The translations under genes were made by a program, and so were the position numbers. The notes under the pieces are model-generated. The model had not been told where the DNA came from. It saw nothing but the letters and a program-made list of their open reading frames with translations, and did not search any database. Source: Symsagittifera roscoffensis (lineage: Eukaryota; Xenacoelomorpha; Acoela; Convolutidae). Taken from it: a stretch of DNA of 64,000 nt. The DNA is taken from the NCBI RefSeq assembly GCF_963678635.1, contig NC_087064.1:49457346-49521345 (forward strand). The letters run 5' to 3'. Of the stretch, positions 11,165 through 22,369 are shown in pieces (the stretch's first letter is position 1; every line of letters begins with the position of its first letter).

Positions 11165-11380
11165 CAATAATGTTTTTCGAATTTTTATTCAACGCCTTCG
11201 AATGTGTTTCTGGAAGTGTTTGCGCCAAAAAACCTTATTCCACACTGCTTTTTGAAGTTGTTTATTTTTTTTTACTGTTTTTGGATGCAGTGGCTTTCCT
11301 TTTCTGTGTGCTAGCTTGCAAATGTGTTTTCATTGTGATGTCAAAAGTGGGGTGAAGCTCCGCTTAGCCTCTGTGTTCAT
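11165..11380. repeat. Dispersed AT-rich repeat segment (CTAGCTTGCAATG type)
   Basis: A T-rich stretch ending in GCTAGCTTGCAA, then about 45 bases later a GAAGCTCCGCTT-like hairpin word and CCTCTGTG, recurs near 21535-21700 and 23735-23900. It is probably one part of the longer SINE-like family annotated at those places. Confidence 0.55.
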
Positions 11381-11643
11381 TATTGTTATTTGAATTTCAG
11401 GTGGGCGTTCCTGGCCGTATAGTTCCCGTAAGGAATTTTTATAGCTTATTTTTCGTGAAGCGTACAGATGTTTCACATCCAAAGACATGATTGTTCCCTT
11501 CGAAACTTCGAATTTGCTGTCGTTTTTTACCCAAATCTTCCTTAATCAGTGTGGTCGGAACATCTGTGGTACTTGCACAGTAACCGGCTATCCGTGTTCT
11601 TTTATGCGTCTTCATTTCCAGAACTGTTGGCTGCTAGTTTGGA

Positions 11644-13625
11644 ATGCAACACAGAAGATTATTATTTCTTGCCGGTGGAATTAGTGGACTTATCCTTGTG
11701 TGGCACTTCTGCAAGGGGAGACGACATATAAAAGTATGAAATATTTATGCGTGCTGCTATAGTTCAAAAAAGTTGACTTGTTTGATAATGTCTTGTTTCA
11801 GCTCGCAAAAACGGCACCCTTTTCCAAGGAGTCAGCGAAACCGAGAAAAACAAGGCTAAGAAACATGGTGTCATATTTCGGATTTAAAGAAGCTCAAAAT
11901 GTTATAGTCTTAGCTTCATTTTTTTGAGTCCATAAATCAGATTTTGTGGTTTTCATAGTCATGGAATTTGTTTATTACAGGACACTGCTCTTGTTCACCG
12001 CTCAATAAATCTTGCAGTTGATGCAATTGTTGGGTTACAAGCGTCGAATCAGGTTGACAGCGAAAATGTTGCTGCGGCTTTTGATTTGCTGAGCAATATC
12101 GTTTGTTATCCGGAAAGTCTTGCATTTTTTTCAGTAAGCTCAAATCCTCACTTTCTCTAAAATTGTCATAGTATGATGATAACTTTGAGTTTATCCTTGT
12201 TTTTAGCCATCGTTTGTAAAAGTTACCACAATTTTCTGGGACAACTCAAATAATCTGGAGAACCAAGTTGTCCTAGCTGGGCTGAAGTTTTACTCTAATG
12301 TAACTCTGAACGAAGAGTTTTTGGGTAAAGTTGCTACTAGTTGTGTAATTCCCTGTGTTGAACTTGTCGAAAATAGTTCGGATCCGGAGTTGCGTCTTAG
12401 TGTTAGTTTTTTTTAACAGTTTTGTTAATGGATTCCGAAGTTTCATATGATTTTGTTTGTTGTCTTTAGGCCTTAAAAGTGTTGGTGAATGTTTCATCTT
12501 ACACAAAATGCAATTCATTTATTCAAGAAGCGCTTTCGGTTCAAGTAAGTAGAAATCCAGAATTTATTGCACTCGTGTTTAATATGTTTCTTGCAATCGG
12601 AAACTAGATCCCTTTCTACATAAATGAAATAGCCACTAAAAATGACACAAATATTTTTTGCCTGAACTGAGCTCTATGGATGACTAAGTTGATGTGGAAT
12701 AACGAATGCCACATTTATTAGCGCCCTTAAGTAATTTTTGAGTCTAAATGTCAGTTATGCACAGGAAAATACCTGGCATGATACTGCGTAAGCTAAGCTC
12801 GCCGATACGAACAAAACATCGCCAAAACATAGCGGCATAGAATTATCTTTACACTTGCGAGAGCAAGTGTCTTGTAATCGGGAACTAGTTACCGTAAACC
12901 AGTTTTACAAATCTGTGAGAAAGTTTGAAGTTGCTTTATTAGTAAACCTGTGCAACTTCGAGACTCTTTCCCTCTTGGCCGAGAAGAAACGCGGTTGGCT
13001 TTGCACCTCAATGGCTGAGGTCCGAGTCCCTGGCGGACCTTGTTTTTTTTCATTATGTATGAATTTGAAAAAAAAAATGTTCCGGGAAAAATTGAATTGT
13101 CGGTCTTTTGTTTGTCAGCTTGTGTTTTGTTGGCTTAGTTGATGCATCGGGGAAGTTTTTTGTGCTGTCAGCAGTTTTCATTGCAGATGCAAGTGTTTTA
13201 GATTTTCTCCTTAATTTGTAAAATGAATAGCCCTGACGTTGTATATTTTCCTTGGTTTTCCTTTTTTCGCTTAAAAGTTAAATTCGGCCTAAATGGTTTC
13301 AGTTTATGTGTTATCGACTGATGTACGTTATTTTGTGTCGCTTCAATGGGGAAAGTGATTGATTTTTTGAAAAGTTCGGGTTTCATTTAAACTAACCCTA
13401 AATTACACTGAAACTACTTGGTTAATTGATAAGGAATATATCAATTAACAAGGAATATAAGGAATATTCGCTCGTGTGTAAAGTAAGTCTTCTTTTTCAA
13501 ATTTATTTTTTCAGGGAATCGATTTATCTCGCTGGAGTCTGCGTGCTGTAAACCATGGTCAACATGAAGAAATAGAGAAATTGAATTATCTCGAAAATAA
13601 TTTGAAAATGACTATTTTTGCATGA
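11644..13625 (+). CDS. ARMC10/ARMCX-like armadillo-repeat protein
   Basis: Six exons fit together: 11644-11733, 11802-11867, 11981-12133, 12207-12401, 12470-12544 and 13515-13625. All introns are phase 0 with GT-AG ends, giving 229 residues. Exon 1 encodes a hydrophobic N-terminal anchor followed by basic residues (WHFCKGRRHIK), the layout of ARMC10-type outer-membrane-anchored proteins. Exons 3-5 encode alpha-helical armadillo-like segments. The stretches LAGLKFYSNVTL and LRLSALKVLVNVS align by eye with the conserved LAGL..LTNMTV and KVQVLKLLLNLS segments of vertebrate ARMC10. The protein is shorter than human ARMC10, and the last exon is the weakest part: its sequence aligns poorly and the real end may differ. 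A splice-acceptor-like sequence (TCATTTCCAG) sits at 11607-11620, upstream of the start. The role is inferred: mitochondrial dynamics or scaffolding. Confidence 0.68.
12790..13400 (+). repeat. SINE-like dispersed repeat with tRNA-type B box, in ARMC10-like intron 5
   Basis: This contains a hairpin word (ACTTGCGAGAGCAAGTG, 12853-12869), GGGAACTAGT, GAAACGCGGTTGGCTTTG, then a B-box-like GGTCCGAGTCCC followed by a T run and an AT-rich tail. The same order of words occurs at 20990-21740, so the two are copies of one family. The B-box resemblance suggests origin from a tRNA. Confidence 0.6.
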
Positions 13626-13908
13626 ATAAGTCTTGAAAATGACTATTGACTCATGAATAAGTCTTCGATTTGAGTTTATCTATTTGAGATTAAAACTTCG
13701 GAAATTCTAACTGATTCAGCGAATTAGATGGCATTAAGATAGAAGTTATGTACGCGTTGGAAGGCTCTTTGTGACTTTAAATCAACCCGGTTTTTCCCGT
13801 CTTTCATTTGAAATCAATCAGTGTGCACTGCGGCTATCAGGTGGCCTGCTCAACTGCTCTTATAAACACGTCTGAATTTGGGATCTCTAAGCTACTGCTA
13901 GAAGTTTT

Positions 13909-14335
13909 TGTTCCGACTTTCTTAACGAAAGTAACGGAGTATTTGTGCTCGGGTTGGGTTTTTTTAAACTAATTTCGACTTTTTAACTAGCCATTTTTGG
14001 CGGATTTTTTAAATATCATTCAAAAGATATTGTTGTCCTGAGCTTAAATTTGAAAAAAAGGCATGTGGCTTTGAAGGTTGCCATTTCGCCCAAATTGGGA
14101 CAAATTACGCGCGATGTATTTCAGATGTAAGCAGAGATTTAATCCGTCTTAGAAATCGTTCCAAATTGGTTGAAGGCAGATAATTTGCCATAATTGATAT
14201 GTTCTACGAGCGAAATTCACCACTTTGTACCTAATATGGCGTGTGGGGGGATGATTTTCACAAAATAAATATCAAAATAAACAAAAAATTAATTTTATTT
14301 TTATTACATTCAGTTTTCATGTTTGTCATTTGCTT
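13909..14335 (+). repeat. Copy A of the ~530-bp hairpin-ended family (3' truncated)
   Basis: It starts GTTCCGACTTTC followed by a hairpin TTAACGAAAGTAACGG, then carries the family's internal landmarks (AAATTGGGACAA, CGCGCGATGTATTTC, AGATTTAATCCGTCTTAGAA, ATATGGCGTGTGGGGGGATG). The 3' hairpin end is missing. It lies between the ARMC10-like and IDH genes. Confidence 0.85.
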
Positions 14336-14482
14336 TGCAAATTCAAAAGAACCTGGTATACATAACATCGGGAGGCTTAGCTTTAGAAGTTTGTTTCGTT
14401 GATAGAAACAAATGATCGGAAAAGGTAATAAAAGGTAACTCTGATTTCTACATTTCTTTGAGATGCTTTTTTCAGATTCAAA

Positions 14483-17400
14483 ATGGCTTCCAGTAAACTC
14501 AGAGCGCTTCTCAGACCCGACATCTTATCAGTATGTTCAAGTTAAGATAAAAAAGAAACAGTTCGGGACGTCATTTGATTTTCAACAGTTGGTTTGTGTT
14601 TCAGCGTGTCAAGACAAAGATGAACTTCGTGCGAGCTATGAGCAGCGAAACATTGGTAAGCAGCTCGGTCGAACAGTTTTCGAAGCTGGAATCTTTTTTT
14701 TGGCTAATTGATTTTGCTAGACAAACGTTAGTTTTGAAATTCGTTGAATTCTTTTGAGACCCCCGCTTTTAATCTCAATTTAAAGCGTTAACTGATATGT
14801 TTTTTCAGAAGGCTCATGGCTATAATATTTTCGAGTGTTCTATAAATGATAGAAGAGAGCGCTTCTTTTTACTCTACACATCTGTCACTAATCTCGCTAA
14901 TTAATTATTACTGCTCTTAATAGAATAAAGTGATCTTAAACCACGCTAAACGTTTCCGGGATTTGACCGCAATTGATTTTGAACTTCAATTCCATTTAGA
15001 TTGTTGCAGTTTATGATCTTCAGATGGATGATTCTTTAACTTTGTTTTTCAGCCCTGGTGGTATGCGAACGCTCACCCGGAAAGAGATGTAAATACTATA
15101 AATAATAGCTGGTCATGTTTTATTAATCTGTTCACTTAATAACCTGTTAACGTTAGGTGTCGTGCACTTAGTATTTTCAAAAGCATTGCGTATGTCTGTC
15201 GTTTAGTTGACGCGCTTTTCATTTCAACGCGGCGCTTTTAAAAGGCAATATTTTAAAGATGCTTGATTTTAAAATTTTGCACTGATTCAAATTTTGCATG
15301 GCATGTTTCGCCAAAAACTGGCAGCAAAATTATTATTTAAGTTGTATTTCAAAATTGAATTCTTGTGTTGTTTTGAATGCTTTTTGTCCTGTCGCATAAT
15401 TGAACAATTTCTCGCATTTCGTGTTGTCGTTTTTTTTTAAATCTTACTGCTTCAATGATATCGTTTTTTTGAGTCGCTTTGCTTATAGCCGGATGTTCCC
15501 TCCCAGGAATTCTGTACCCCACCACTGAAAGGGTCTATCTGTTATGCTATATTTTTTGGCAAAATAGGGTCTCTCAGTATCCTGAGAGAGCTTGGAAAAT
15601 CAATTTGGTTGGTTAAAGACGGCAAAATATTCAAAATGCCCCTGTCTCTTGTAGAAACCTAATTTACTTGAAGACAATTGTTTCTTAAATTAAGGTTTCG
15701 TCAGTAGAAAGTTGATCAAATTTTGTGTGAGTGGGTTTTGTAGTGTAAATTTTAAAACTGCTGGGAATGAGAGTGACGTAGTGAATGTGGTCGAGTGGTT
15801 TGCTGTGTTCTAGCTCCCTCCCACCATATACGGAGGTCAGCACGTAGTAACAGCTGTACCAGGCGACGGAATAGGACCAGAAATGCTGGAGCATGTCAAG
15901 ACCATTTTCAAGTCAGTACTAAATGTCGCACTCCGCTTTTTCGAATAATTTTCATAAATGTATTCATTACATTACGTTTCTGTTGTTTTGCTACTGAAAA
16001 CTCATAGTAGGAAGCATAAGAATATCTGATAATGCCTATCGCAATTTCTTAAGTAAAAACTGTCGCTCAATTTTAACTGTGAAGCAATGGGAAAATCCGG
16101 ATTATATCTCTTTTACACTCATTCTTCTGACAGATCTAGCATGCAAGTGTCTTGACCTTGACTGATTATGGTAGAATAAGTGATGATGTTTCCAGGCACC
16201 TCCAAGTCCCGGTGACGTTCGAGGAAGTGCACGTGGGCCATGAGATAGAGACAGCAGACCTGGACATGGTGCTGGAATCAATTAAGAGGAACAGAGTGGC
16301 ACTGAAGGGTAACTTAGAGACACACAAATTCAGAGAGGGCTACTTCTCCAAGAACCACTACATCAGAGAGAGGCTGGATCTGTTTGCAAGTGTGACCAGA
16401 TGTCACTCCATACAGGGAGTGCCCACAAGGTGAAGCAAAGAACTCTGGCACACAATTTGGATTAATGTTTCATCGAAGATCTTTAAAAAAATCCGCGATC
16501 TTTATTTTTCTAACCATTCTGTAGCTCTACACACCGCCAATTCGGTTAAGTAGCAAATCACGTTGGGCATTTGGATAGCAAAGTTATATTCAAAAACAAG
16601 CACAGCTGATGTGTATTTTATGTGTAGACACAAGAATGTGGACATTGTTGTGATCCGTGAGAACACGGAAGGAGAGTACTCTATGTTGGAGCACCAGAAC
16701 GTCCCGGGAGTGGTTGAGAGTCTGAAAGTGATCACGAGGAACAAGTGCACCCGCATCGCCAAGTACGCATTCGACTACGCCAAGTCCCATGGCAGACACC
16801 GCATCACCGCCATACACAAGGCAAACATCATGTGAGCTGACATTTTGTTACTTTTTTGCTGCTGTGGCCACGAAAAAGGAGGAACTTTTTGATGGGGTGC
16901 TTAAATTTTTTTAACGCAAAATCAGGTGCAACGAATCTGCTTCAGATGGGTTTGAGTGACATATCACATTAAATTCCTTTCAGTCAGACTTCCATCGATA
17001 TTTAAAAGTTAACAGAAACGAGCGTACTGTCGTATGACGTAGTCACTTTTTTGCCAACTTAACTCACAAATAAATTTGATAGCATCGGCAATTTGGTGAT
17101 AGCATCGGCCCACTTTTGGTGATAGAAACGGAAATTGAATAGCATCTGTAGCTGTTTTATTGGTTGCTAGTGTTAGCCCACTTTGAAGGTAGCAAAAAAC
17201 TAGTTTTTGAAGCTTCCTTAAGTGTATCCCAGGAGTTTTTTTGAAATGTTTCTTTCCTTTTAAAGCATCCCACAGAAGTTTTACATGAGCAAAATTTTAC
17301 AAGAGCCCAGAAGATTTCAAATCATGACGTCATCATCCTACTAAATACATTAAACAGCTTTTATCATCATCAACATCAGCAATTCTAACATAGATTGATT

Positions 17401-19371
17401 TTGTCAAAAGCAAGGCTATTATCCATTTTCCCAACCTCTGAGTTTCAATTTACTTTTGACTTTTAAAACTAGTTTAACATGGTCATAATGCTATCAAACT
17501 TGGCATAGTGAAAAACAAAGAATTTTGAAGAGATTTGCTCCTCATACCTGACATCGTAACAAAACGCCTTTAGCCATAATTACATGTAAAATAACTATAA
17601 AATTAAAAAAAGTTTGAAGGGGTTAGTGGAAAAGAGCCAAATGCATTTTTACAGGAAGCAAGCTGACGGCCTGTTCCTTGAGTGCTGCCGAGAAGTGTCC
17701 AAATCATATCCGGAAATAGAGTTCGACGCTATGATAGTGGACAACACAGCCATGCAGCTGGTATCCCGCCCGGACCAATTCGATGTCATGCTCACGCCCA
17801 ATCTATACGGAAACGTAATGGATTTCAATTTTTCCAAGTTAATGTTTAATATAATTCAGTTTTCATTTATTCGATATTCCGATTTTTATTATCAACAATG
17901 GTGTCTGGCAAAAAAGACACATGACATTAAAGCGACTGATAATATATTTCCTCGGCTGAGGAACTGCTACCCGGTTCAACAAGGAGCACGTTAGCACTGC
18001 TCAGATCCAATACGTCCCCTTTTTACACTTGCCAGCGTTAGTGTATTAGTATGAAACTTTTTTTTTTCTAACCTCACTCGCAAATGATAGTGTTTATTAC
18101 AAGTGTTCACTTATTTAACTTATGATATAATTACGGTCTGTAGCAGTGGAAATTTCATAGCGTCTGTTCTGTGCTTTGTTTGTGGCTAGTGTTTGTGGTT
18201 TAATAAGCGTCCGTGGCTGAGTGGTTAGTGCGCGAGACTCAAAAGCTATAGTTAGCAGATCGAATTCCAGAAGTAGCCCAATTCTTAAACTAATTCGAGG
18301 CCTATTTCTACTTTTTCATATTGCACTTTTTAGAGCTGCTTTTTGTCGCGTTCTTGCTATATGGGGGACGCTTCGCCTCTATGTTAAATACCTATCTTAA
18401 TAGAATAGACCCCAATGTCCCCCCAAACTGTCCCCACTGTCCGTCCCCCCATACTACCCTCCACCTCTTTAACTGCCTCAAACCTGGCCGAACTGACCTC
18501 AAGTTACATGTGGCTACAGTCGGCCGAATTAGCAATCTTCCTTAGACTCGGGCTAAGCTCGCATGACGCGCCACCTGTGTGCAACTAACAGCAATATCCT
18601 GAAAATGTATCACAGAAGTTAATGGAAGTGTGGTCAGCTTCATACTTATCTAGTTTTGCAAGCTATTTTTAACTTGAATAATTGAGCTTTATTTTACGGT
18701 TAAGCGTATCTAGTTTTCTAAACTGAAGAGGAACTACCTAAAGCGCAAAACCCCATTTTGAAAGTTCTCTGATTTTCTATGTTTTAGGTGATCGTAGCCA
18801 TGTTGTGTGGTCTAACTGGCGGACCTGGACTGACTCCCAGCTACAATCTAGGTCACTACTACAAGATGTTCGAGACTGCCACCAGGAACAGTGGAAAGAG
18901 CCTGGCAGGACAGAATGTGGCTAACCCAGTAGCCTATTTGAGAGCAGCTGCAGAAATGCTGAAGCATCTGCAGTATGTTTCTCACTAATTTGGCTATTTG
19001 TATTTCATAAAGTGAAATTGAAAAGAATCTGGTGTATTGAAATCCACACCGATCTACTTGAATCTTTGAACTATTTTGTTTTCAGATTGCCGCATCATTC
19101 TACATTGATCAACAAAGCTATCTTCAAAGTTGTAGCCGATGGCAAAGTAAGTTATTGAAACTTTTTTCAACAATGTGAGGCGAGTATGTGAGTTGAAATT
19201 GTAGTTTTATTTTTAAAAGTATTCTTCAAAAATCCACAAAAAATCAAACATAAAATTTATATTTAGATCCGAACAGCTGACATTGGAGGCCAAAACACGA
19301 CAAACGAAGTAGTTGATGCAATTTTATCGGAGCTACCCCCGAATCCTGCGAAGATGGCGGCCAGAGCTTAA
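14483..19371 (+). CDS. IDH3G: NAD-dependent isocitrate dehydrogenase, mitochondrial, gamma-type subunit
   Basis: The nine-exon model is complete: 14483-14530, 14605-14655, 15814-15911, 16196-16429, 16628-16831, 17655-17814, 18788-18972, 19086-19146 and 19267-19371. All junctions are GT-AG with consistent phase, giving 381 residues against about 393 in the human gamma subunit. Exons 1-2 encode a basic, Ser/Leu-rich mitochondrial presequence. The core then follows: [76 protein letters not shown] and the C-terminal [16 protein letters not shown] and NRVALKGN match the gamma rather than the alpha or beta subunit. In animals the enzyme converts isocitrate to 2-oxoglutarate in the matrix as an alpha-beta/alpha-gamma assembly; gamma is regulatory and binds citrate and ADP. 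Introns 5 and 6 are the largest; intron 6 holds a tRNA-like repeat and a LINE tail. A possible ATTAAA poly(A) signal follows the stop. Confidence 0.96.
15500..15660 (-). repeat. Decayed copy of the hAT-type MITE, IDH3G intron 2
   Basis: Words such as GAGAGCTTGGAAAATCAATT and TTTGGTTGGTTAAAGA match the 32390-32761 element at 32640-32700. The termini are not recognisable, so this is an old fragment. Confidence 0.6.
18120..18310 (+). repeat. tRNA-like (Ser/Leu-type) SINE fragment in IDH3G intron 6
   Basis: CGTGGCTGAGTGGTTAGTGC at 18211-18230 is a good A box of the Ser/Leu type, and ATCGAATTCC near 18260 is a degraded B box. The acceptor-stem ends do not pair, so it is not a functional tRNA gene. 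The spacing fits a tRNA-derived SINE head. Confidence 0.5.
18345..18602 (+). pseudogene. C-terminal tail of a non-LTR retrotransposon ORF2, frameshifted
   Basis: The frame at 18345-18545 reads [15 protein letters not shown], then a Cys/His cluster C-x2-C-x7-H-x3-C (CPHC...HLFNC). A frame change near 18510 continues it as DLW-like [16 protein letters not shown], ending at a stop near 18592. This order (RFAS..L..IDP, CPxC...H.F.C, LW..P..A.FL.L) is the usual extreme C-terminus of CR1/jockey-type LINE proteins. Nothing upstream of it survives, which fits 5' truncation on insertion. It sits inside intron 6 of the IDH gene. Confidence 0.7.
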
Positions 19372-19411
19372 TTTAAACACAGCAAAATAACCTCAAATTT
19401 TATCGATAGTC

Positions 19412-19417
19412 ATTAAA
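19412..19417 (+). terminator. Possible poly(A) signal of the IDH3G-type gene
   Basis: ATTAAA lies 41 bases after the stop codon. It is the common variant of AATAAA; no canonical AATAAA was seen nearer. Confidence 0.3.
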
Positions 19418-20985
19418 CTCGTGGTCGATTGAACACACAGAAAGAACTTTAAACTGCAATTAGATGAATAATGTTTATATTCTGTGAATTTACTAATATT
19501 TACATTCAGTGGGCAACAGTCTCAGTCGGAAAAAATAGTTTTTTTTTCAAGTTCCTACGCACGAGTTATTTCACTTCCTTCTTTTACACTTTATTACAAC
19601 GACTTTCAATTATAGTAAAAATTCTGTTAATTAAAATCGAAACCATGCTTTGGAAGCAAATTTGGTAAAAGCCGGTAGTTTCCCAAATGACATAACTACC
19701 ATATGGCATCAAAAAGAAACTTATCCCAAATGGCATAAATTTCAATTTTTCATTGTAATTCAAACGTTTTATATCAATTTCGAATCTAACATTTTGTCAG
19801 GAATGAAAACATGTGGATAAGATTTGGAATTAATTGCTTCCAAACAAATGCAAAGTGACAAATTTGTCGAAAAATTGACCAGAAGAAGCTTATCAATAAC
19901 CGCAAGCGTATGCTTTTCGCTTTTGATAAAAGAATCGTAAAAAATTTTCAAGATAAAATGTCAATCAACATTTGAATTGACAACTTGACTAATTTTCTCA
20001 AATTGTTCTCGAAAAAGCTTTTCTCGATTTTTTCAATGCAACTGTAGCATGAAAATCATGCAAATTGGGAAACTTTTCTTTTTTAGGCCATTTGAAACGT
20101 AATCCTAAAAGCCTACCACGTTAAAAACAAAGGTCGGGTAGGCTTTTTGGCAGATTTGTTTCCGATACATGTTTTGATTTTAATTTAAACAGTTTTTACT
20201 ATAGTCGAGAGTGGTTTTGTAATTAAGTGTAAAAATACGAAGTTATTTTAACTGATACAGGTCTTGATGACTTTTTTCTGTAAAAGATTAATGCTCTAAT
20301 AACTACAGAAGTTCATTCATACATATTAATGTTCTTATAATTGCATTTAAGTATGTGCACTTTTTGATTTCAATTCGAATTCACCTAATTGGATTTCAGT
20401 TGTTACTTTCCCAGTGGAATAGGAAAGTTTTCTTATGATCCAGTTTCCCTAAATTGTGTTAACTTAATCAAAGAAATGTCACTCAAAAAAGTCTTGAATT
20501 TCAGAGCTGTACCTGATAAAAAAATTTTCGGAATTTGAAGTTGGGCGAAAACTTCAAAAATCGAAAATTATTTTATTTTCGCGTTTTCTTACTTATCAAT
20601 TGCTAAGTTACAGCCTCTGATTTAAGTTTTTTTGGGTCTAAGGATTATCATTTGCGTCGCTTCGAAGGCAAAATATTTTAGTTTGCTGTTGTTTTTAGAA
20701 GGATGGGTCTAAAAATAGAATGTCAAAAATCTTTAGCTTGAAAATGTGTGCTATTAGTTGTTTTTGGCTTAACAGTTGTCGAAGCAGTTCTTGTTGCCTT
20801 ATTTGTTGCTTGAAGAATTAAACTGTAAAGCTTTCTTAGGCTGTTCACGAACAGCATCCAATATCAAGGTGTGAAATTTTAATGATGTTTTCAACTTTGT
20901 CAACCTAATTTTTCGAAAAAGTTTGAGACGCCCGTCTCTTTGTCTTCACTATCTTATAATGCTATGTTTTTGTTGTATCGCATGG
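19418..20985. other. AT-rich intergenic DNA, nothing recognised
   Basis: Only short ORFs with AT-driven composition occur. No splice-linked coding block or known repeat was recognised. Confidence 0.5.
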
Positions 20986-20989
20986 CAAG

Positions 20990-21740
20990 TGTTTCGAAGC
21001 TTCGCTTCGCCGCTAGAATAATAGCAATGACAAGAGAATTGAACTTTTGTCAAGGTTTTACACTTAATTGAACAAATTTTATAAATGGGAACTAGTATGT
21101 TCCCTTACACATCTTTTACACTTTTTAGAAATGGTGTGGTTGCTTGATCCATATATTGGGCTTACAAGAAACGCGGATGCCTTTGTAACCCAAGGTCTTC
21201 AGTTCGAGTCACGACCGGACCATTTTTTTTGTATAAATTAAATTGAACTTTTATCCGGGAAAAATGAATTGCTTCTTCCTTTTTGGCTTAAAACTTTCAT
21301 TCGGTCTCAGCTTAAATTTCATTGGCTTAGTTATTTTATTTTGCGTTGCTTCAACCGCAAAAAAGACAGATTTTTGAAAAAAAAGGCAGTTAGGTTCTGT
21401 TGCAAGTTTTCTTAAATTGAAAACGTTCTTGCGCAAAACTTTTATGACATCTTTCTGTTTTTGGATCAGTAAACGTCTGCTCACTTGCTGCCGGCGTAGG
21501 TTCTAAGCTTTTTTTATCCTAGTGGTTCCGTTTTTTGACTGTTTTTCGGATTTTTTTTTCAATCCCTCTAATATGTTTTTTTTTTTCGAAATGGTTATTT
21601 CCGTCTTATTTTCTATTCGCTAGCTTGCAGTGCTGCGTGTGCATTATATCGCTAAAAATTCGAAGTTCCTCTTTGTTTCTTGCACTTTTCTGCAAAATCT
21701 TGCAATTTTTTTGCAAGCCTGGCGCTTTTATTTCAAACTT
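20990..21740 (+). repeat. SINE-like dispersed repeat, second long copy
   Basis: It contains the hairpin word TTCGAAGCTTCGCTTCG (20993-21009), GGGAACTAGT (21089-21098), AAGAAACGCGGATGCCTTTG, then a B-box-like CAGTTCGAGTCACG followed by a T8 run and an AT-rich tail ending in the GCTAGCTTGCAGTG segment. The order matches 12790-13400 plus 11165-11380. Confidence 0.6.
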
Positions 21741-22369
21741 GGGGGCTTAATAAAAAAACTTGGTGTTTGACTCAGAAAAGTTGCTGACGTAACAATGGAC
21801 CTCCATAAAGGAAAAAAAGAACAAGCGGTCGTTTCAGCTCTCCTTTGAGAATCGCTGTCGCGACCTTCTAGCACATTGTCTGCGTTTTTCACCGTAGCGA
21901 GATAAGCAAGGGTGTTGCAACCGGGTACTGGACATTTAACTTCAATAACACTGTTGATACAACAACCAAAAAAATTGTTCAATTTCTCTACCCCTGAGCC
22001 ACCTATGGTGGGATGTTGTATGTTTGCTGTGTAGACGATGTAATGAGTTTTTTTGTTACCGCTGCTTATTTACGTAATATAGTTGTCGACTTATTTACCT
22101 AAAATATGTTGTATCATAATCCTGTCGTATCAGTTACTTGAGTCGAATTAGACCGTAAAATTTGAAGGTTTCAAATCAAACTCTGCTAACCTCTGATACT
22201 ACTTAAATAATTCAAGTTTTTAAAAATTATTTTCTGATTTTGTTTTTTTTTGCTTTTTCAATGTAGGTTTGTTCGATTTTTTTGCGATACTTCTTGAGTG
22301 ACATGCCTTAATCTATCGCTACTGCGAGTTTAACACGGTCACCTATCGTTTGCCAGCTTAATTTTGATT

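Noticed and set aside
18205-18275. Possible tRNA-Ser/Leu gene
   Set aside because: A box is good but the B box is degraded and the acceptor ends do not pair; treated as SINE-derived.
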